NCBI RefSeq assembly: GCF_007679345.1
Contig: NZ_VEGH01000007.1
Location: forward strand, 1 to 64,000
Direction of reading: 5' to 3'
Source of the DNA: Cellulosimicrobium cellulans
GTDB taxonomy: Bacteria > Actinomycetota > Actinomycetes > Actinomycetales > Cellulomonadaceae
DNA: 64,000 nucleotides
Shown: in pieces, positions 1-9,067 of the stretch
Layout of the letters: the number at the start of each line of letters is the position of its first letter
Numbering within the stretch: the stretch's first letter is position 1
The notes under the pieces: generated by a model
Database searches by the model: none
What the model was told of the DNA's origin: nothing
The model's input: the letters and a program-made list of their open reading frames with translations, nothing else
Translations under genes and position numbers: made by a program

Positions 1-311
1 TCGGCGACGGCGTCGAGCATCGCGGCGTGCTGGTGGGCCTCCATCCGCGCCCGCGCCGCCACGACCTCCACGAGGATGGCGGGGGACAGCACCGTCAGGT
101 CCAGGCCCCGCAACCACGCGTCGAGCACGGGTCCGGGCGGGCAGGCGGCGATGGCCTCGACCTGCCGCTGCTCACCGGTCCGGGGTGCCCCGCCGAACGC
201 TACGACGGGGTCGGGGCCGTAGTCGGTCAGGCAGACCCCGTCGGCGGCGTAGACCGGCAGCACCGGATCGGCGAGCGTGTCGCCGTCCGGGTGTTCCTGC
301 AGGTCAACCAT
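1..311 (-). CDS. DUF222/HNH endonuclease-like protein, N-terminal part
   Basis: The reading frame starts at ATG 311-309 and runs off the left edge, so only about 103 residues are visible. After about 60 variable residues comes the segment LRGLDLTVLSPAILVEVVAA followed by ARARMEAHQHAAMLDAVA. A short N-terminus followed by a helix naming a choice of residues to examine and an Ala-rich helix with Q/H and A is typical of the DUF222 (13E12-type) proteins that carry a C-terminal HNH nuclease in actinobacteria. The catalytic HNH part would lie outside the window and cannot be checked. Family assignment is by resemblance only; the role of these multicopy proteins is not established. Confidence 0.5.
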   Translation of the reverse strand, partial: MVDLQEHPDGDTLADPVLPVYAADGVCLTDYGPDPVVAFGGAPRTGEQRQVEAIAACPPGPVLDAWLRGLDLTVLSPAILVEVVAARARMEAHQHAAMLDAVA

Positions 312-400
312 GGTAGAACGCTACCGGCGACCACTGACACGACCCCGGCCCGAGAGGCCGCCGCCCGGCCGCCGGCGCTGACGCCGCGCGCCCCGGGGCC

Positions 401-406
401 TACAGT
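401..406 (+). promoter_or_regulatory. -10 element TACAGT, leaderless
   Basis: TACAGT lies 5 nt before ATG 412, placing transcription start at or next to the start codon of the beta-propeller gene. Confidence 0.5.
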
Positions 407-411
407 GGCGC

Positions 412-1824
412 ATGGGCCGGCTTCGGTCTGCTGCGACGATGCAGGACGTCGAGCTGGTCGACGTCACTGACCGCCCCCGCGCGCCCGGACGCCCTCGGAC
501 CTGGCTGCCGCGGCCCGCGCACCGGCGTCGCTGGGTCGCCCTGGTGGTCGTGCTCGGGCTGGTGGTCGCCGGTGCCCTGGTCGGCCGCGCGGCGGCGCCC
601 GACGCCCCCGTGGTCGTGGCGCCCGGGATGCTCGCCCCGCTGGACGGGCCGCCGTGGGCGCGCTGGCGCGTCCCGGTCGCCCGGTCCGCGGACGTGCTGG
701 CCGCATCCGGCGCGCTGGTCGTGTCGGGGGTGCGCGACCGCCGCTTCGCGGTGGCGGCCTACGACGAGGAGTCCGGCGAGCGGCTCTGGACCCGCGACCT
801 CGGCCCGGTGGCCGGCACCCGTCCGCTGACGGGCTGCCCGCACGCCTCGGCGGACGTGGGTCCGGTGGTCCTCTGCGTGGTCGAGCCCCCGGTCGTCGCC
901 GGCGGGGGGCACGGGACGGTGCCGTTCCCGGCGCCCGACGAGCGCTGGGCGCAGGTGTCGGCGCTCGACGCCACCACCGGGGACGTCCTGGGCCGGTGGA
1001 CGGTGTCGGGCCGGCTCGCGGCGGTGGAGCGGATCGGGGACGACCTCGTGGTGCTGCGGGTCGGCGCGGACGGGCACGCACGGGTCGGCCGGTACGCGGG
1101 CGCCGACGGCCACCGCGTCTGGTGGTACCGCGGCAGCAGCCCGCTGCGGCTGCGCGAGGGGATCGTCAGCGGGTCCGAGCTGCGGGTCAACGACGCGTTC
1201 GTGCTGCTGCAGGGGTGGTCCGCGACGGTGCTGGACGCCGCCGACGGCGAGGAGCTCATCGCGTCGCCGCGCGGCTCGTTCGTCGTCGGGTCGCTGTCCC
1301 GGGACGTGTTCGGGACCTGGTCGAGCGGGGACGGGGGCGTGGTGCGCGACCGGACGGGGCGGCCGCTGTTCACCTCGCGCGCGCTGTTCCCGGCGGTCAC
1401 CGCCACCGACGGCGACCCGTCGGACGTGCTGGTGATGGACGAGGGCGGGACGCTGAGCGCCCGGTCGATCCCGGGCGGGACGGAGCTGTGGCGGCACGAC
1501 ACGTACCGCGCGGTGCGGCTGCAGGCCGGCGGGCACCTGCTGCTGCTCGGGGTCGACGGCTACCAGGTGGTGGCCGCGCGCACGGGCACCGTCGAGTGGG
1601 AGTCACCGGAGCGGGTGCTCATGTGGTGGGCCCCGCTCACCGACGGCACGCTCGTGCTCGCCGCGGGACGGTCGGGGACGGGCACGCCGACGATGGAGGC
1701 GCGCCGGCTGGCCGACGGCGGGCTCGAGTGGGTGCTGCCGATCGAGCAGGGGGTGCGCTCGGTGACCGCGGTCGGCGGGCACCTGGTGCTCCGCAGCCGG
1801 GACGAGCTGATCCTGCTGACCTAG
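412..1824 (+). CDS. membrane-anchored PQQ-type beta-propeller protein
   Basis: A 470-residue protein with a basic cytoplasmic N-terminus (residues 1-41), one membrane helix (about 42-58, WVALVVVLGLVVAGALV) and a large external part. The external part contains repeated propeller strands of the type ALDATTGDVLGRW, VLDAADGEEL, GTELWRHD and ARTGTVEWES, that is, a small residue-rich blade ending in G-x-x-x-W. This is the pattern of PQQ-like/BamB-like quinoprotein repeats. No PQQ ligands or catalytic residues can be recognised, so an enzymatic role is not supported; a scaffolding or ligand-binding role at the cell surface is more likely. ATG 412 follows a -10 box closely; ATG 439 (MQDVEL) is an alternative start. 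It ends 56 nt before the leuA leader peptide and is probably monocistronic. Confidence 0.7.
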   Translation: MGRLRSAATMQDVELVDVTDRPRAPGRPRTWLPRPAHRRRWVALVVVLGLVVAGALVGRAAAPDAPVVVAPGMLAPLDGPPWARWRVPVARSADVLAASGALVVSGVRDRRFAVAAYDEESGERLWTRDLGPVAGTRPLTGCPHASADVGPVVLCVVEPPVVAGGGHGTVPFPAPDERWAQVSALDATTGDVLGRWTVSGRLAAVERIGDDLVVLRVGADGHARVGRYAGADGHRVWWYRGSSPLRLREGIVSGSELRVNDAFVLLQGWSATVLDAADGEELIASPRGSFVVGSLSRDVFGTWSSGDGGVVRDRTGRPLFTSRALFPAVTATDGDPSDVLVMDEGGTLSARSIPGGTELWRHDTYRAVRLQAGGHLLLLGVDGYQVVAARTGTVEWESPERVLMWWAPLTDGTLVLAAGRSGTGTPTMEARRLADGGLEWVLPIEQGVRSVTAVGGHLVLRSRDELILLT

Positions 1825-1868
1825 CCGTCCGCATGCTGAGCGGTTGCGGTCCGCCGGGTGGTGCGGAG

Positions 1869-1874
1869 TACAGT
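1869..1874 (+). promoter_or_regulatory. -10 element TACAGT of leuA leader transcript
   Basis: TACAGT lies 6 nt before the GTG of the leader peptide, so the leader peptide is probably translated from the very 5' end of the mRNA. TTGCGG at 1844-1849 is a possible -35 box with a long 19-nt spacer. Confidence 0.55.
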
Positions 1875-1888
1875 CGAACCGTGCTCAC

Positions 1889-3771
<1,883 letters not shown>

Positions 3772-3779
3772 CCCGCGCG

Positions 3780-3796
3780 GGCCCCTGGACGGGGCC
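3780..3796 (+). terminator. weak hairpin after leuA
   Basis: GGCCCC/GGGGCC forms a 6-bp stem 9 nt past the leuA stop, without a U-run. It may help termination; support is modest. Confidence 0.3.
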
Positions 3797-3951
3797 GGCG
3801 CCACCCCCGACCGGCCCCAGCGCCCGGTCCCGCCCGCCGCGCCCACCCGCGCGCGGCAGCGGGGCCGGGCGTCGCCGCGTCCGGGTGGAGGTTCCGCGGG
3901 GGCGCGGCACGCGGTCGGCGAACAGGTGCGCGGTCCGGGGCGGTCGCGGGG

Positions 3952-3957
3952 GACAAT
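3952..3957 (+). promoter_or_regulatory. -10 element GACAAT, leaderless
   Basis: GACAAT lies 6 nt before GTG 3964 of recO; no Shine-Dalgarno sequence is present between them. Confidence 0.5.
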
Positions 3958-3963
3958 ACGAGC

Positions 3964-4695
3964 GTGAGCCTCTACCGCGACGAGGCGATCGTGCTGCGCA
4001 CCCACAAGCTGGGGGAGGCGGACCGGATCGTCACCCTGCTGACCCGCAGCCACGGCAAGGTGCGCGCGGTCGGCAAGGGCGTCCGTCGCACGACCTCGCG
4101 GTTCGGCTCCCGGCTCGAGCCGTTCATGCACATCGACGTGCAGCTGAACACCGGCCGGAACCTCGACGTGGTCACCCAGGTCGAGACGCTCGGCGCCTAC
4201 GGCCGGCCGGTGTGCGAGGACTACGCCCTGTACACCGCGGGCACCGTGATGCTGGAGACCGCCGAGCGGCTGGTCGAGGCCGAGCGCGAGCCCGCGCTGC
4301 AGCAGTACTGGCTGCTGGTCGGCGCGGTGCGCTCGCTCGCGGCCCGGGAGCACGCGCCGGGCCTGGTGCTGGACTCCTACCTGCTGCGCGCGCTCGCGAT
4401 CGCGGGCTGGGCCCCGTCGTTCACCGACTGCGCCCGCTGCGGCCGGCCGGGGCCGCACCACTCGTTCGCGGTCGCCCAGGGCGGCGCCGTCTGCACGTCC
4501 TGCCGCCCGCCGGGCGCGACCGCCCCGGCCCGGGAGACGTTCGAGCTGCTGACGGCCCTGCTCGTCGGCGACTGGCCCGTGGCCGAGGCGTCCGCGGAGC
4601 GGCACCGCAAGGAGGGCAACGGCCTGGTGTCCGCGTACTCCCAGTTCCACCTGGAGCGCACGCTGCGCTCGCTGCCGATGGTCGAGAGGATCTGA
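3964..4695 (+). CDS. recO: DNA repair protein RecO
   Basis: RecO loads RecA onto SSB-coated single-stranded DNA in the RecF pathway and anneals complementary strands. The 243-residue protein opens with the OB-fold signature [20 protein letters not shown], followed by [18 protein letters not shown]. The helical C-terminal part carries a four-cysteine zinc site, CARCG (about residues 157-161) and CTSC (about 178-181), as in Deinococcus and many actinobacterial RecO proteins. Start GTG 3964 follows a -10 element directly. The TGA stop overlaps the uppS ATG by one base (TGATG), so the two genes are translationally coupled, the usual arrangement in actinobacteria. Confidence 0.95.
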   Translation: MSLYRDEAIVLRTHKLGEADRIVTLLTRSHGKVRAVGKGVRRTTSRFGSRLEPFMHIDVQLNTGRNLDVVTQVETLGAYGRPVCEDYALYTAGTVMLETAERLVEAEREPALQQYWLLVGAVRSLAAREHAPGLVLDSYLLRALAIAGWAPSFTDCARCGRPGPHHSFAVAQGGAVCTSCRPPGATAPARETFELLTALLVGDWPVAEASAERHRKEGNGLVSAYSQFHLERTLRSLPMVERI

Positions 4696-5471
4696 TGCCG
4701 GTTCCGCCGCCCCCGCACCCGAGCGGGGCCCGCCCGCCCGTGCTGCCGAAGGAGCTCGTCCCGCAGCACGTCGCGATCGTCATGGACGGCAACGGCCGGT
4801 GGGCGAACGCCCGCGGGCTGCCGCGCACCGCCGGGCACGCGGCGGGGGAGGCGTCGCTGCTCGACGTCGTCGCCGGAGCGATCGAGATCGGTGTGAAGCA
4901 CGTCTCCGCGTACGCGTTCTCGACGGAGAACTGGTCCCGGTCGCCCGAGGAGGTGCGGTTCCTCATGGGCTTCAACCGGGACGTGCTGCGCCGCCGCCGG
5001 GACGTGATGAACGACTGGGGCGTCCGGGTGCGCTGGGCCGGACGGCGCCCGCGGCTGTGGCGGTCGGTCATCTCCGAGCTGGAGGAGGCCGAGCGCCTCA
5101 CCGCCGGCAACACCACCTGCACGCTGACGATGTGCGTGAACTACGGCGGCCGCGCGGAGATCGCCGACGCCGCGAAGGCGATCGCGCAGGACGTGGCGGC
5201 GGGCCGGCTGAAGGCGGACAAGGTCTCCGAGAAGACGATCCAGCGCTACCTGGACGAGCCGGACCTGCCGGACGTCGACCTGTTCCTCCGCTCGTCCGGG
5301 GAGCAGCGCACGTCGAACTTCATGATCTGGCAGGCCGCGTACGCCGAGCTGGTGTTCCTCGACGAGCCCTGGCCCGACGTCGACCGCCGGCACCTGTGGC
5401 GCGCCGTCGAGACGTACGCCCGCCGCGACCGCCGGTACGGCGGCGCGGTGGACAAGCCCGCGACCGCCTGA
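4695..5471 (+). CDS. uppS: isoprenyl (undecaprenyl/decaprenyl) diphosphate synthase
   Basis: A cis-prenyltransferase of 258 residues that extends an allylic diphosphate with isopentenyl diphosphate to give the polyprenyl carrier for cell-wall synthesis. The diagnostic active-site loop [13 protein letters not shown] (about residues 25-37, catalytic Asp in MDGNG) and the motifs [12 protein letters not shown] (about 72-83) and [19 protein letters not shown] (about 195-213) are all present. The region continues with AYAELVF and the acidic tail seen in the family. ATG 4695 overlaps the recO stop. The chain length of the product (C50 in mycobacteria, C55 elsewhere) cannot be read from the sequence. 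Confidence 0.95.
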   Translation: MPVPPPPHPSGARPPVLPKELVPQHVAIVMDGNGRWANARGLPRTAGHAAGEASLLDVVAGAIEIGVKHVSAYAFSTENWSRSPEEVRFLMGFNRDVLRRRRDVMNDWGVRVRWAGRRPRLWRSVISELEEAERLTAGNTTCTLTMCVNYGGRAEIADAAKAIAQDVAAGRLKADKVSEKTIQRYLDEPDLPDVDLFLRSSGEQRTSNFMIWQAAYAELVFLDEPWPDVDRRHLWRAVETYARRDRRYGGAVDKPATA

Positions 5472-5486
5472 CCCGGGCGGTCGCTG

Positions 5487-5545
5487 CGTAGGTGGGCACG
5501 GCGTCTTCACCACGGCTCCCGGTCATCCCCACGGGTCCACCTACG
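5487..5545. repeat. inverted repeat, 9-bp arms, 41-nt spacer
   Basis: CGTAGGTGG at 5487-5495 is the exact reverse complement of CCACCTACG at 5537-5545. It lies between uppS and the penicillin-binding protein gene, 15 nt after the uppS stop. The long spacer is unlike a normal terminator. Confidence 0.5.
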
Positions 5546-5584
5546 TCGGCCACCCGGCCGGGCACGGGGTGCCGCCACGCTACC

Positions 5585-5590
5585 TAGCGT
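5585..5590 (+). promoter_or_regulatory. -10 element TAGCGT, leaderless
   Basis: TAGCGT lies 7 nt before ATG 5598 of the penicillin-binding protein gene. Confidence 0.5.
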
Positions 5591-5597
5591 CGCGCGC

Positions 5598-8048
5598 ATG
5601 ACTCGTCCCACCCGGCCCTCCCGGGTCCACGTGACCCCGACGCAGGTGCTCGCGCTCCTGCTGGCGTTCGTGCTCGCGTCGGTCACCGGAGGGCTGCTGC
5701 TCGCCGGCACGCTCATGCCGGTCGCCGCGGTCGCGCGCACCGCCACCGACCTCGGCGACGAGGCGCTCCGGGACCTGCCCTCGCACCTGGAACGCCGCCC
5801 GCTGTCCCAGCGGTCCGTGATGACCGCCGCGGACGGCACCCCGTTCGCGGAGTTCTTCGCCGAGGACCGGGTGGTCGTGCCGCTCGACCAGGTGTCGGTG
5901 CACCTGCAGCACGCGGTGGTGGCGACCGAGGACCGGCGGTTCTTCGACCACGGCGGCGTCGACCCCACCGGCATGGCCCGCGCCCTCGTGCAGAACCAGC
6001 TCACCGGGTCCCAGCAGGGCGCGTCGACGCTGACGCAGCAGTACGTGAAGAACGTGCTCATCGAGCGGTCGGCCCGCGACGGCGACCACGCGGGCGTCGC
6101 GGCCGCGCAGGAGTCCGACGGCGCGGAGGGCTACGCCCGCAAGCTCCGGGAGGCGCGGCTCGCGGTCGCGTTGGAGCAGGAGCTCACCAAGGAGGAGATC
6201 CTGGCGAGCTACCTCAACATCGCACCGTTCGGCGTGGCGGTGTACGGCGCGGAGTCGGCCGCCCGGCGGTACTTCAGCAAGCCGGCGGCGGAGCTCGACC
6301 TGGTGGAGGCCGCGACGATCGCGGGGATCACCAGGAGCCCGAGCGCTCTCGACCCGACCCGGTCGCCGGCCGCCGCCGAGCAGCGCCGCAACACCGTGCT
6401 GATGCTGATGCGGGACCAGGACTACATCACGCCCGAGGAGCACGACGCCGCGGTCGCGACCCCGGTCGCGGACACCCTGCGGGTCAGCGAGGCGCGCAGC
6501 GGCTGCATGGCGGCGGACGCCGCGATCCCGGGCGCCGGGTTCTTCTGCGACTACGTCACCCAGGTGATCCGGCACGACCCCGCGTTCGGTGAGACGCCCG
6601 AGGAGCGGGCCGACCTGCTGTACCGGGGCGGCCTGGTCATCACCACGACGCTCGACCCGCGGCTGCAGGCGCTCGCGGACGAGCAGGTGAAGGCGCGGGT
6701 GCCGGTGGACGACCGCTCGGGCGTCGGCTCCGCCATGGTGGTCGTCGAGCCCGGGACCGGCCGCGTCGTGGCGATGGCGCAGAACCGCACCTTCGACAAC
6801 ACCGCCCAGGCGGGCGGGTCCGCCGTGTCGGTGAACTACAGCACCTCGTTCTCCTACGGCGGGTCCGGCGGCTTCGCACCCGGCTCGACCCTCAAGCCGT
6901 TCACGCTGCTGGAGTGGCTCGAGCGGGGGAACCACCTCGGGGCGAGCGTGGACGGCACGGCCCGCACGCTCAACACGAACCAGTTCACCGCCTGCGGGTC
7001 CCGGCTGCCGAGCCAGACGTGGCCGGTGCGCAACGCCGAGGGCGGCGCGGGCCGGATGTCGGTGCTCCAGGCGACGCAGCGCTCGGTGAACCTCGCGTAC
7101 CTGTCGATGGCGATGCAGCTCGACCTCTGCGACATCATGCAGGGCGCCGCCGACCTGGGCGTCACGCAGTCCTCGCCCGGGCGCGAGGGCGAGCCGTTCG
7201 GCGCGTACGCGGCGAACGTCCTCGGCTCCGAGTCGACGTCCCCGCTGGCCCTCGCGGGGGCGTACGCGGCCTTCGCGGCGGACGGCGTGTTCTGCACCCC
7301 GGTGGCGGTCAGCGCGGTGCGCGACGCGGAGGGCGCCGCGCTGCCGGTGCCGGACGCCGGGTGCTCCCAGGCGATCGACCCGGACGTCGCCGCCGCGATG
7401 AACCACGCCCTGGGGCACGTGTGGCAGGGCACCGGGCGGTCGCTCGGGACGCCGGGGTACGCCGCGGCCGGCAAGACCGGCACCACCAGCCGCAACGAGC
7501 AGACCTGGTTCGTCGGCTACACGCCCCGGCTCGCCGCCGCCACCTGGGTGGGCTACCCGGACGCGTTCCGGCCGATGCAGAACGTGGTGATCGACGGCCG
7601 ACGGCACCAGCACGTCTTCGGCGCGACCATCGCGGGGGTGGCGTGGCGGGACTTCATGGACGCCGCTCTCGCGGACGGGCAGCCGAACCCCGCGTTCACC
7701 CCGGTGACCGACCAGACCCGGCTGGGCCGCTCGTCGTCGGTGCCGTCCGTGGTGGGCCTGGACCGGGACGCGGCGGTGGCGGCGCTGCGGCAGGCCGGGT
7801 TCGAGGCGGTGATCGGCGGCAGCACGGCGTCGGACCTGCCGGCCGGGACCATCGCGAGCCAGAGCCGGATCGGCAGCGCCGAGCCGGGGTCGCGGATCAC
7901 GCTGTACCCGTCGCGCGGCCCGGCGGGCGGGGGTTCGTCCGGCGGCGGCAGCGCGAGCGGGGCGGGGCGCGACGGCGCCGGTGCCGGACAGGCGCCGTCC
8001 GAGGGTGACGCGGCGCCGGAGGCGGAACCCGGGGACGACGCGGCCTGA
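5598..8048 (+). CDS. class A penicillin-binding protein with PASTA domain
   Basis: A bifunctional peptidoglycan synthase of 816 residues. After a membrane anchor (about 16-41) comes the glycosyltransferase 51 domain with the catalytic Glu in TEDRRFFDHGG (E111) and GASTLTQQYVKN, followed by KLREARLAVALEQELTKEEI. The transpeptidase domain has all three motifs: S430-T-L-K (nucleophile Ser430), S496-V-N and K626-T-G-T. One PASTA repeat (about 715-775, VPSVVGLDRDAAVAALRQAG) follows, then a Gly/Ser/Ala-rich tail. It polymerises lipid II glycan strands and cross-links the stem peptides outside the membrane. A -10 hexamer 7 nt before ATG 5598 suggests a leaderless message. Two hairpins follow the stop. 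Confidence 0.95.
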   Translation: MTRPTRPSRVHVTPTQVLALLLAFVLASVTGGLLLAGTLMPVAAVARTATDLGDEALRDLPSHLERRPLSQRSVMTAADGTPFAEFFAEDRVVVPLDQVSVHLQHAVVATEDRRFFDHGGVDPTGMARALVQNQLTGSQQGASTLTQQYVKNVLIERSARDGDHAGVAAAQESDGAEGYARKLREARLAVALEQELTKEEILASYLNIAPFGVAVYGAESAARRYFSKPAAELDLVEAATIAGITRSPSALDPTRSPAAAEQRRNTVLMLMRDQDYITPEEHDAAVATPVADTLRVSEARSGCMAADAAIPGAGFFCDYVTQVIRHDPAFGETPEERADLLYRGGLVITTTLDPRLQALADEQVKARVPVDDRSGVGSAMVVVEPGTGRVVAMAQNRTFDNTAQAGGSAVSVNYSTSFSYGGSGGFAPGSTLKPFTLLEWLERGNHLGASVDGTARTLNTNQFTACGSRLPSQTWPVRNAEGGAGRMSVLQATQRSVNLAYLSMAMQLDLCDIMQGAADLGVTQSSPGREGEPFGAYAANVLGSESTSPLALAGAYAAFAADGVFCTPVAVSAVRDAEGAALPVPDAGCSQAIDPDVAAAMNHALGHVWQGTGRSLGTPGYAAAGKTGTTSRNEQTWFVGYTPRLAAATWVGYPDAFRPMQNVVIDGRRHQHVFGATIAGVAWRDFMDAALADGQPNPAFTPVTDQTRLGRSSSVPSVVGLDRDAAVAALRQAGFEAVIGGSTASDLPAGTIASQSRIGSAEPGSRITLYPSRGPAGGGSSGGGSASGAGRDGAGAGQAPSEGDAAPEAEPGDDAA

Positions 8049-8071
8049 GGGCGGGCGTCGCCGCCCCTCAG
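8045..8071 (+). terminator. terminator hairpin of PBP gene
   Basis: CTGAGGGCGG (8045-8054) pairs with CCGCCCCTCAG (8061-8071) with one bulged C and a 6-nt loop. The stem overlaps the stop codon. No U-run, as is common in this kind of genome. Confidence 0.5.
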
Positions 8072-8095
8072 CCGGCGAGGGGGTAGCCGACGCGC

Positions 8096-8124
8096 CGAGC
8101 GAGTACCCGCCGACCACTCGCTCG
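8096..8124. terminator. hairpin between convergent genes
   Basis: CGAGCGAGT (8096-8104) and ACTCGCTCG (8116-8124) form a perfect 9-bp stem with an 11-nt loop, midway between the convergent PBP and DedA-like genes, so it could serve both. Confidence 0.5.
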
Positions 8125-8189
8125 ACGTGTCGAGTACCCCCTGGGCGGATCGGCGACCCCGCGGCGCCCCGGCGGCGGGCCCGCCGGCG

Positions 8190-8831
8190 TCAGACGAGCT
8201 GGTCGGCGCGGGCGGCCCGGCCGGCGGCATCCCGCCGACCGGCCGCGCGGCGGGCGCGGGCACGCCGGTGCGCGACCAGCCACGCCGCCAGCCCCGCGAG
8301 CACCAGCAGCACCGCCGCGAGGCCCCACGGGGACGCGGTCGCGAGCCGGACCGCCGCCCAGACCGCGCCCAGGCCGACGGTGCCCCACACGAAGGCCCAC
8401 GCCACGCTGCCCGGCACCGACGCGACGAGGAACCGGGAGTAGGGCATCCGGACCAGGCCGGACCCGACGAACACGGCCGTCTGCACCCCGACGGTGAGGT
8501 ACGCGAGCGTCACCGCGAACGGGCCGAACCGGTGCACCAGGTCCAGCCCGCGGCGGGCCGTGGGGGTGCGCATGAGACGCAGGACCCGCGCGCGGGCGGC
8601 TGCGCCGCGAGCGGCGGGGCGGTCGGTCCCGTCGCCGGGCGCTCCCGCGGCGGCCGGGACCTCGTCCTCGGCGCCGGGCGCCCGGTCAGCGAGCCGCGCC
8701 GCGCCCGAGGTCACCCCGCGGCCGACCCAGTAGAACAGGTGCGAGCGCGCCATCACGACGACGAACAGCCCGGCGATCACGGCCCAGAACGGCCACCCGC
8801 CCATCCCGTACGTCGCCGCCGTCTCGCTCAC
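8190..8831 (-). CDS. DedA-family (VTT domain) membrane protein
   Basis: A 213-residue integral membrane protein. One helix lies near the N-terminus (about 13-31), then comes a soluble Ala-rich segment, then the family core FGPFAVTLAYLTVGVQTAVF followed by GSGLVRMPYSRFLVASVPGS (about 103-142). That core matches the re-entrant DedA/SNARE-associated segment with its F-G-x-x-A-V and G-x-x-R-M-P-x-x-x-F pattern, and further helices follow. DedA proteins act in lipid-carrier (undecaprenyl phosphate) or phospholipid translocation and membrane homeostasis. The conserved acidic residue of the first half is not obvious here and the insert is unusual, so the exact activity is open. GTG start; a TAGACT -10 box lies 7 nt upstream. 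Confidence 0.7.
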   Translation of the reverse strand: MSETAATYGMGGWPFWAVIAGLFVVVMARSHLFYWVGRGVTSGAARLADRAPGAEDEVPAAAGAPGDGTDRPAARGAAARARVLRLMRTPTARRGLDLVHRFGPFAVTLAYLTVGVQTAVFVGSGLVRMPYSRFLVASVPGSVAWAFVWGTVGLGAVWAAVRLATASPWGLAAVLLVLAGLAAWLVAHRRARARRAAGRRDAAGRAARADQLV

Positions 8832-8838
8832 CCGCCCG

Positions 8839-8844
8839 AGTCTA
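8839..8844 (-). promoter_or_regulatory. -10 element TAGACT, leaderless
   Basis: On the minus strand TAGACT lies 7 nt before the GTG start at 8831 of the DedA-like gene. Confidence 0.5.
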
Positions 8845-8932
8845 CGAGCGAGCGGACCGGCGGTGCCGCCCCGCGACCACCGCCGGGAGGCCCTGGGACC
8901 GAGGTCCCGGTCTCGGCTCGCGGCGGACGTGC

Positions 8933-8938
8933 TAGCGT
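8933..8938 (+). promoter_or_regulatory. -10 element TAGCGT of PTS operon
   Basis: TAGCGT predicts transcription start near 8945, so the message begins about 18 nt before the antiterminator RNA. Confidence 0.5.
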
Positions 8939-8962
8939 CTTCGCCGAACCTGAGTTCACCCA

Positions 8963-8996
8963 GGGTTGTTACCCGCCGTCGTCGCGGGGCAAGACC
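8963..8996 (+). promoter_or_regulatory. ribonucleic antiterminator (RAT) for BglG/LicT protein
   Basis: The segment begins GGGTTGTTACCCGC and ends GCGGGGCAAGACC, which fits the RAT consensus of GGaTTGTTACtg, a variable loop, and caGGCAAAACC. Its two asymmetric internal loops (TTGTTA side and CAAGA side) are where the CAT domain of LicT/BglG proteins binds. It shares bases 8991-8996 with the terminator stem that follows, so the two structures exclude each other. The cognate protein is encoded downstream at 11168-12016. Confidence 0.88.
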
Positions 8997-9029
8997 TGAG
9001 TCGCAGCGATGCGCCTCAGGTCTTTTTTT
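8991..9029 (+). terminator. intrinsic terminator overlapping the RAT
   Basis: AAGACCTGAG (8991-9000) pairs with CTCAGGTCTT (9015-9024). An inner 4-bp stem CGCA/TGCG is capped by the tetraloop GCGA (9006-9009), and seven T residues (9023-9029) follow. It is a classical rho-independent terminator, rare in this window, that stops the PTS message unless the antiterminator forms. Confidence 0.9.
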
Positions 9030-9067
9030 GTGCCCCGACGCCGACGGCCTCGACGAGGAGTACGAAC

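Noticed and set aside
27..470. Plus-strand frame over the left-edge gene
   Set aside because: Antisense to the DUF222-like gene, with a His/Arg-rich product and no ribosome-binding site.
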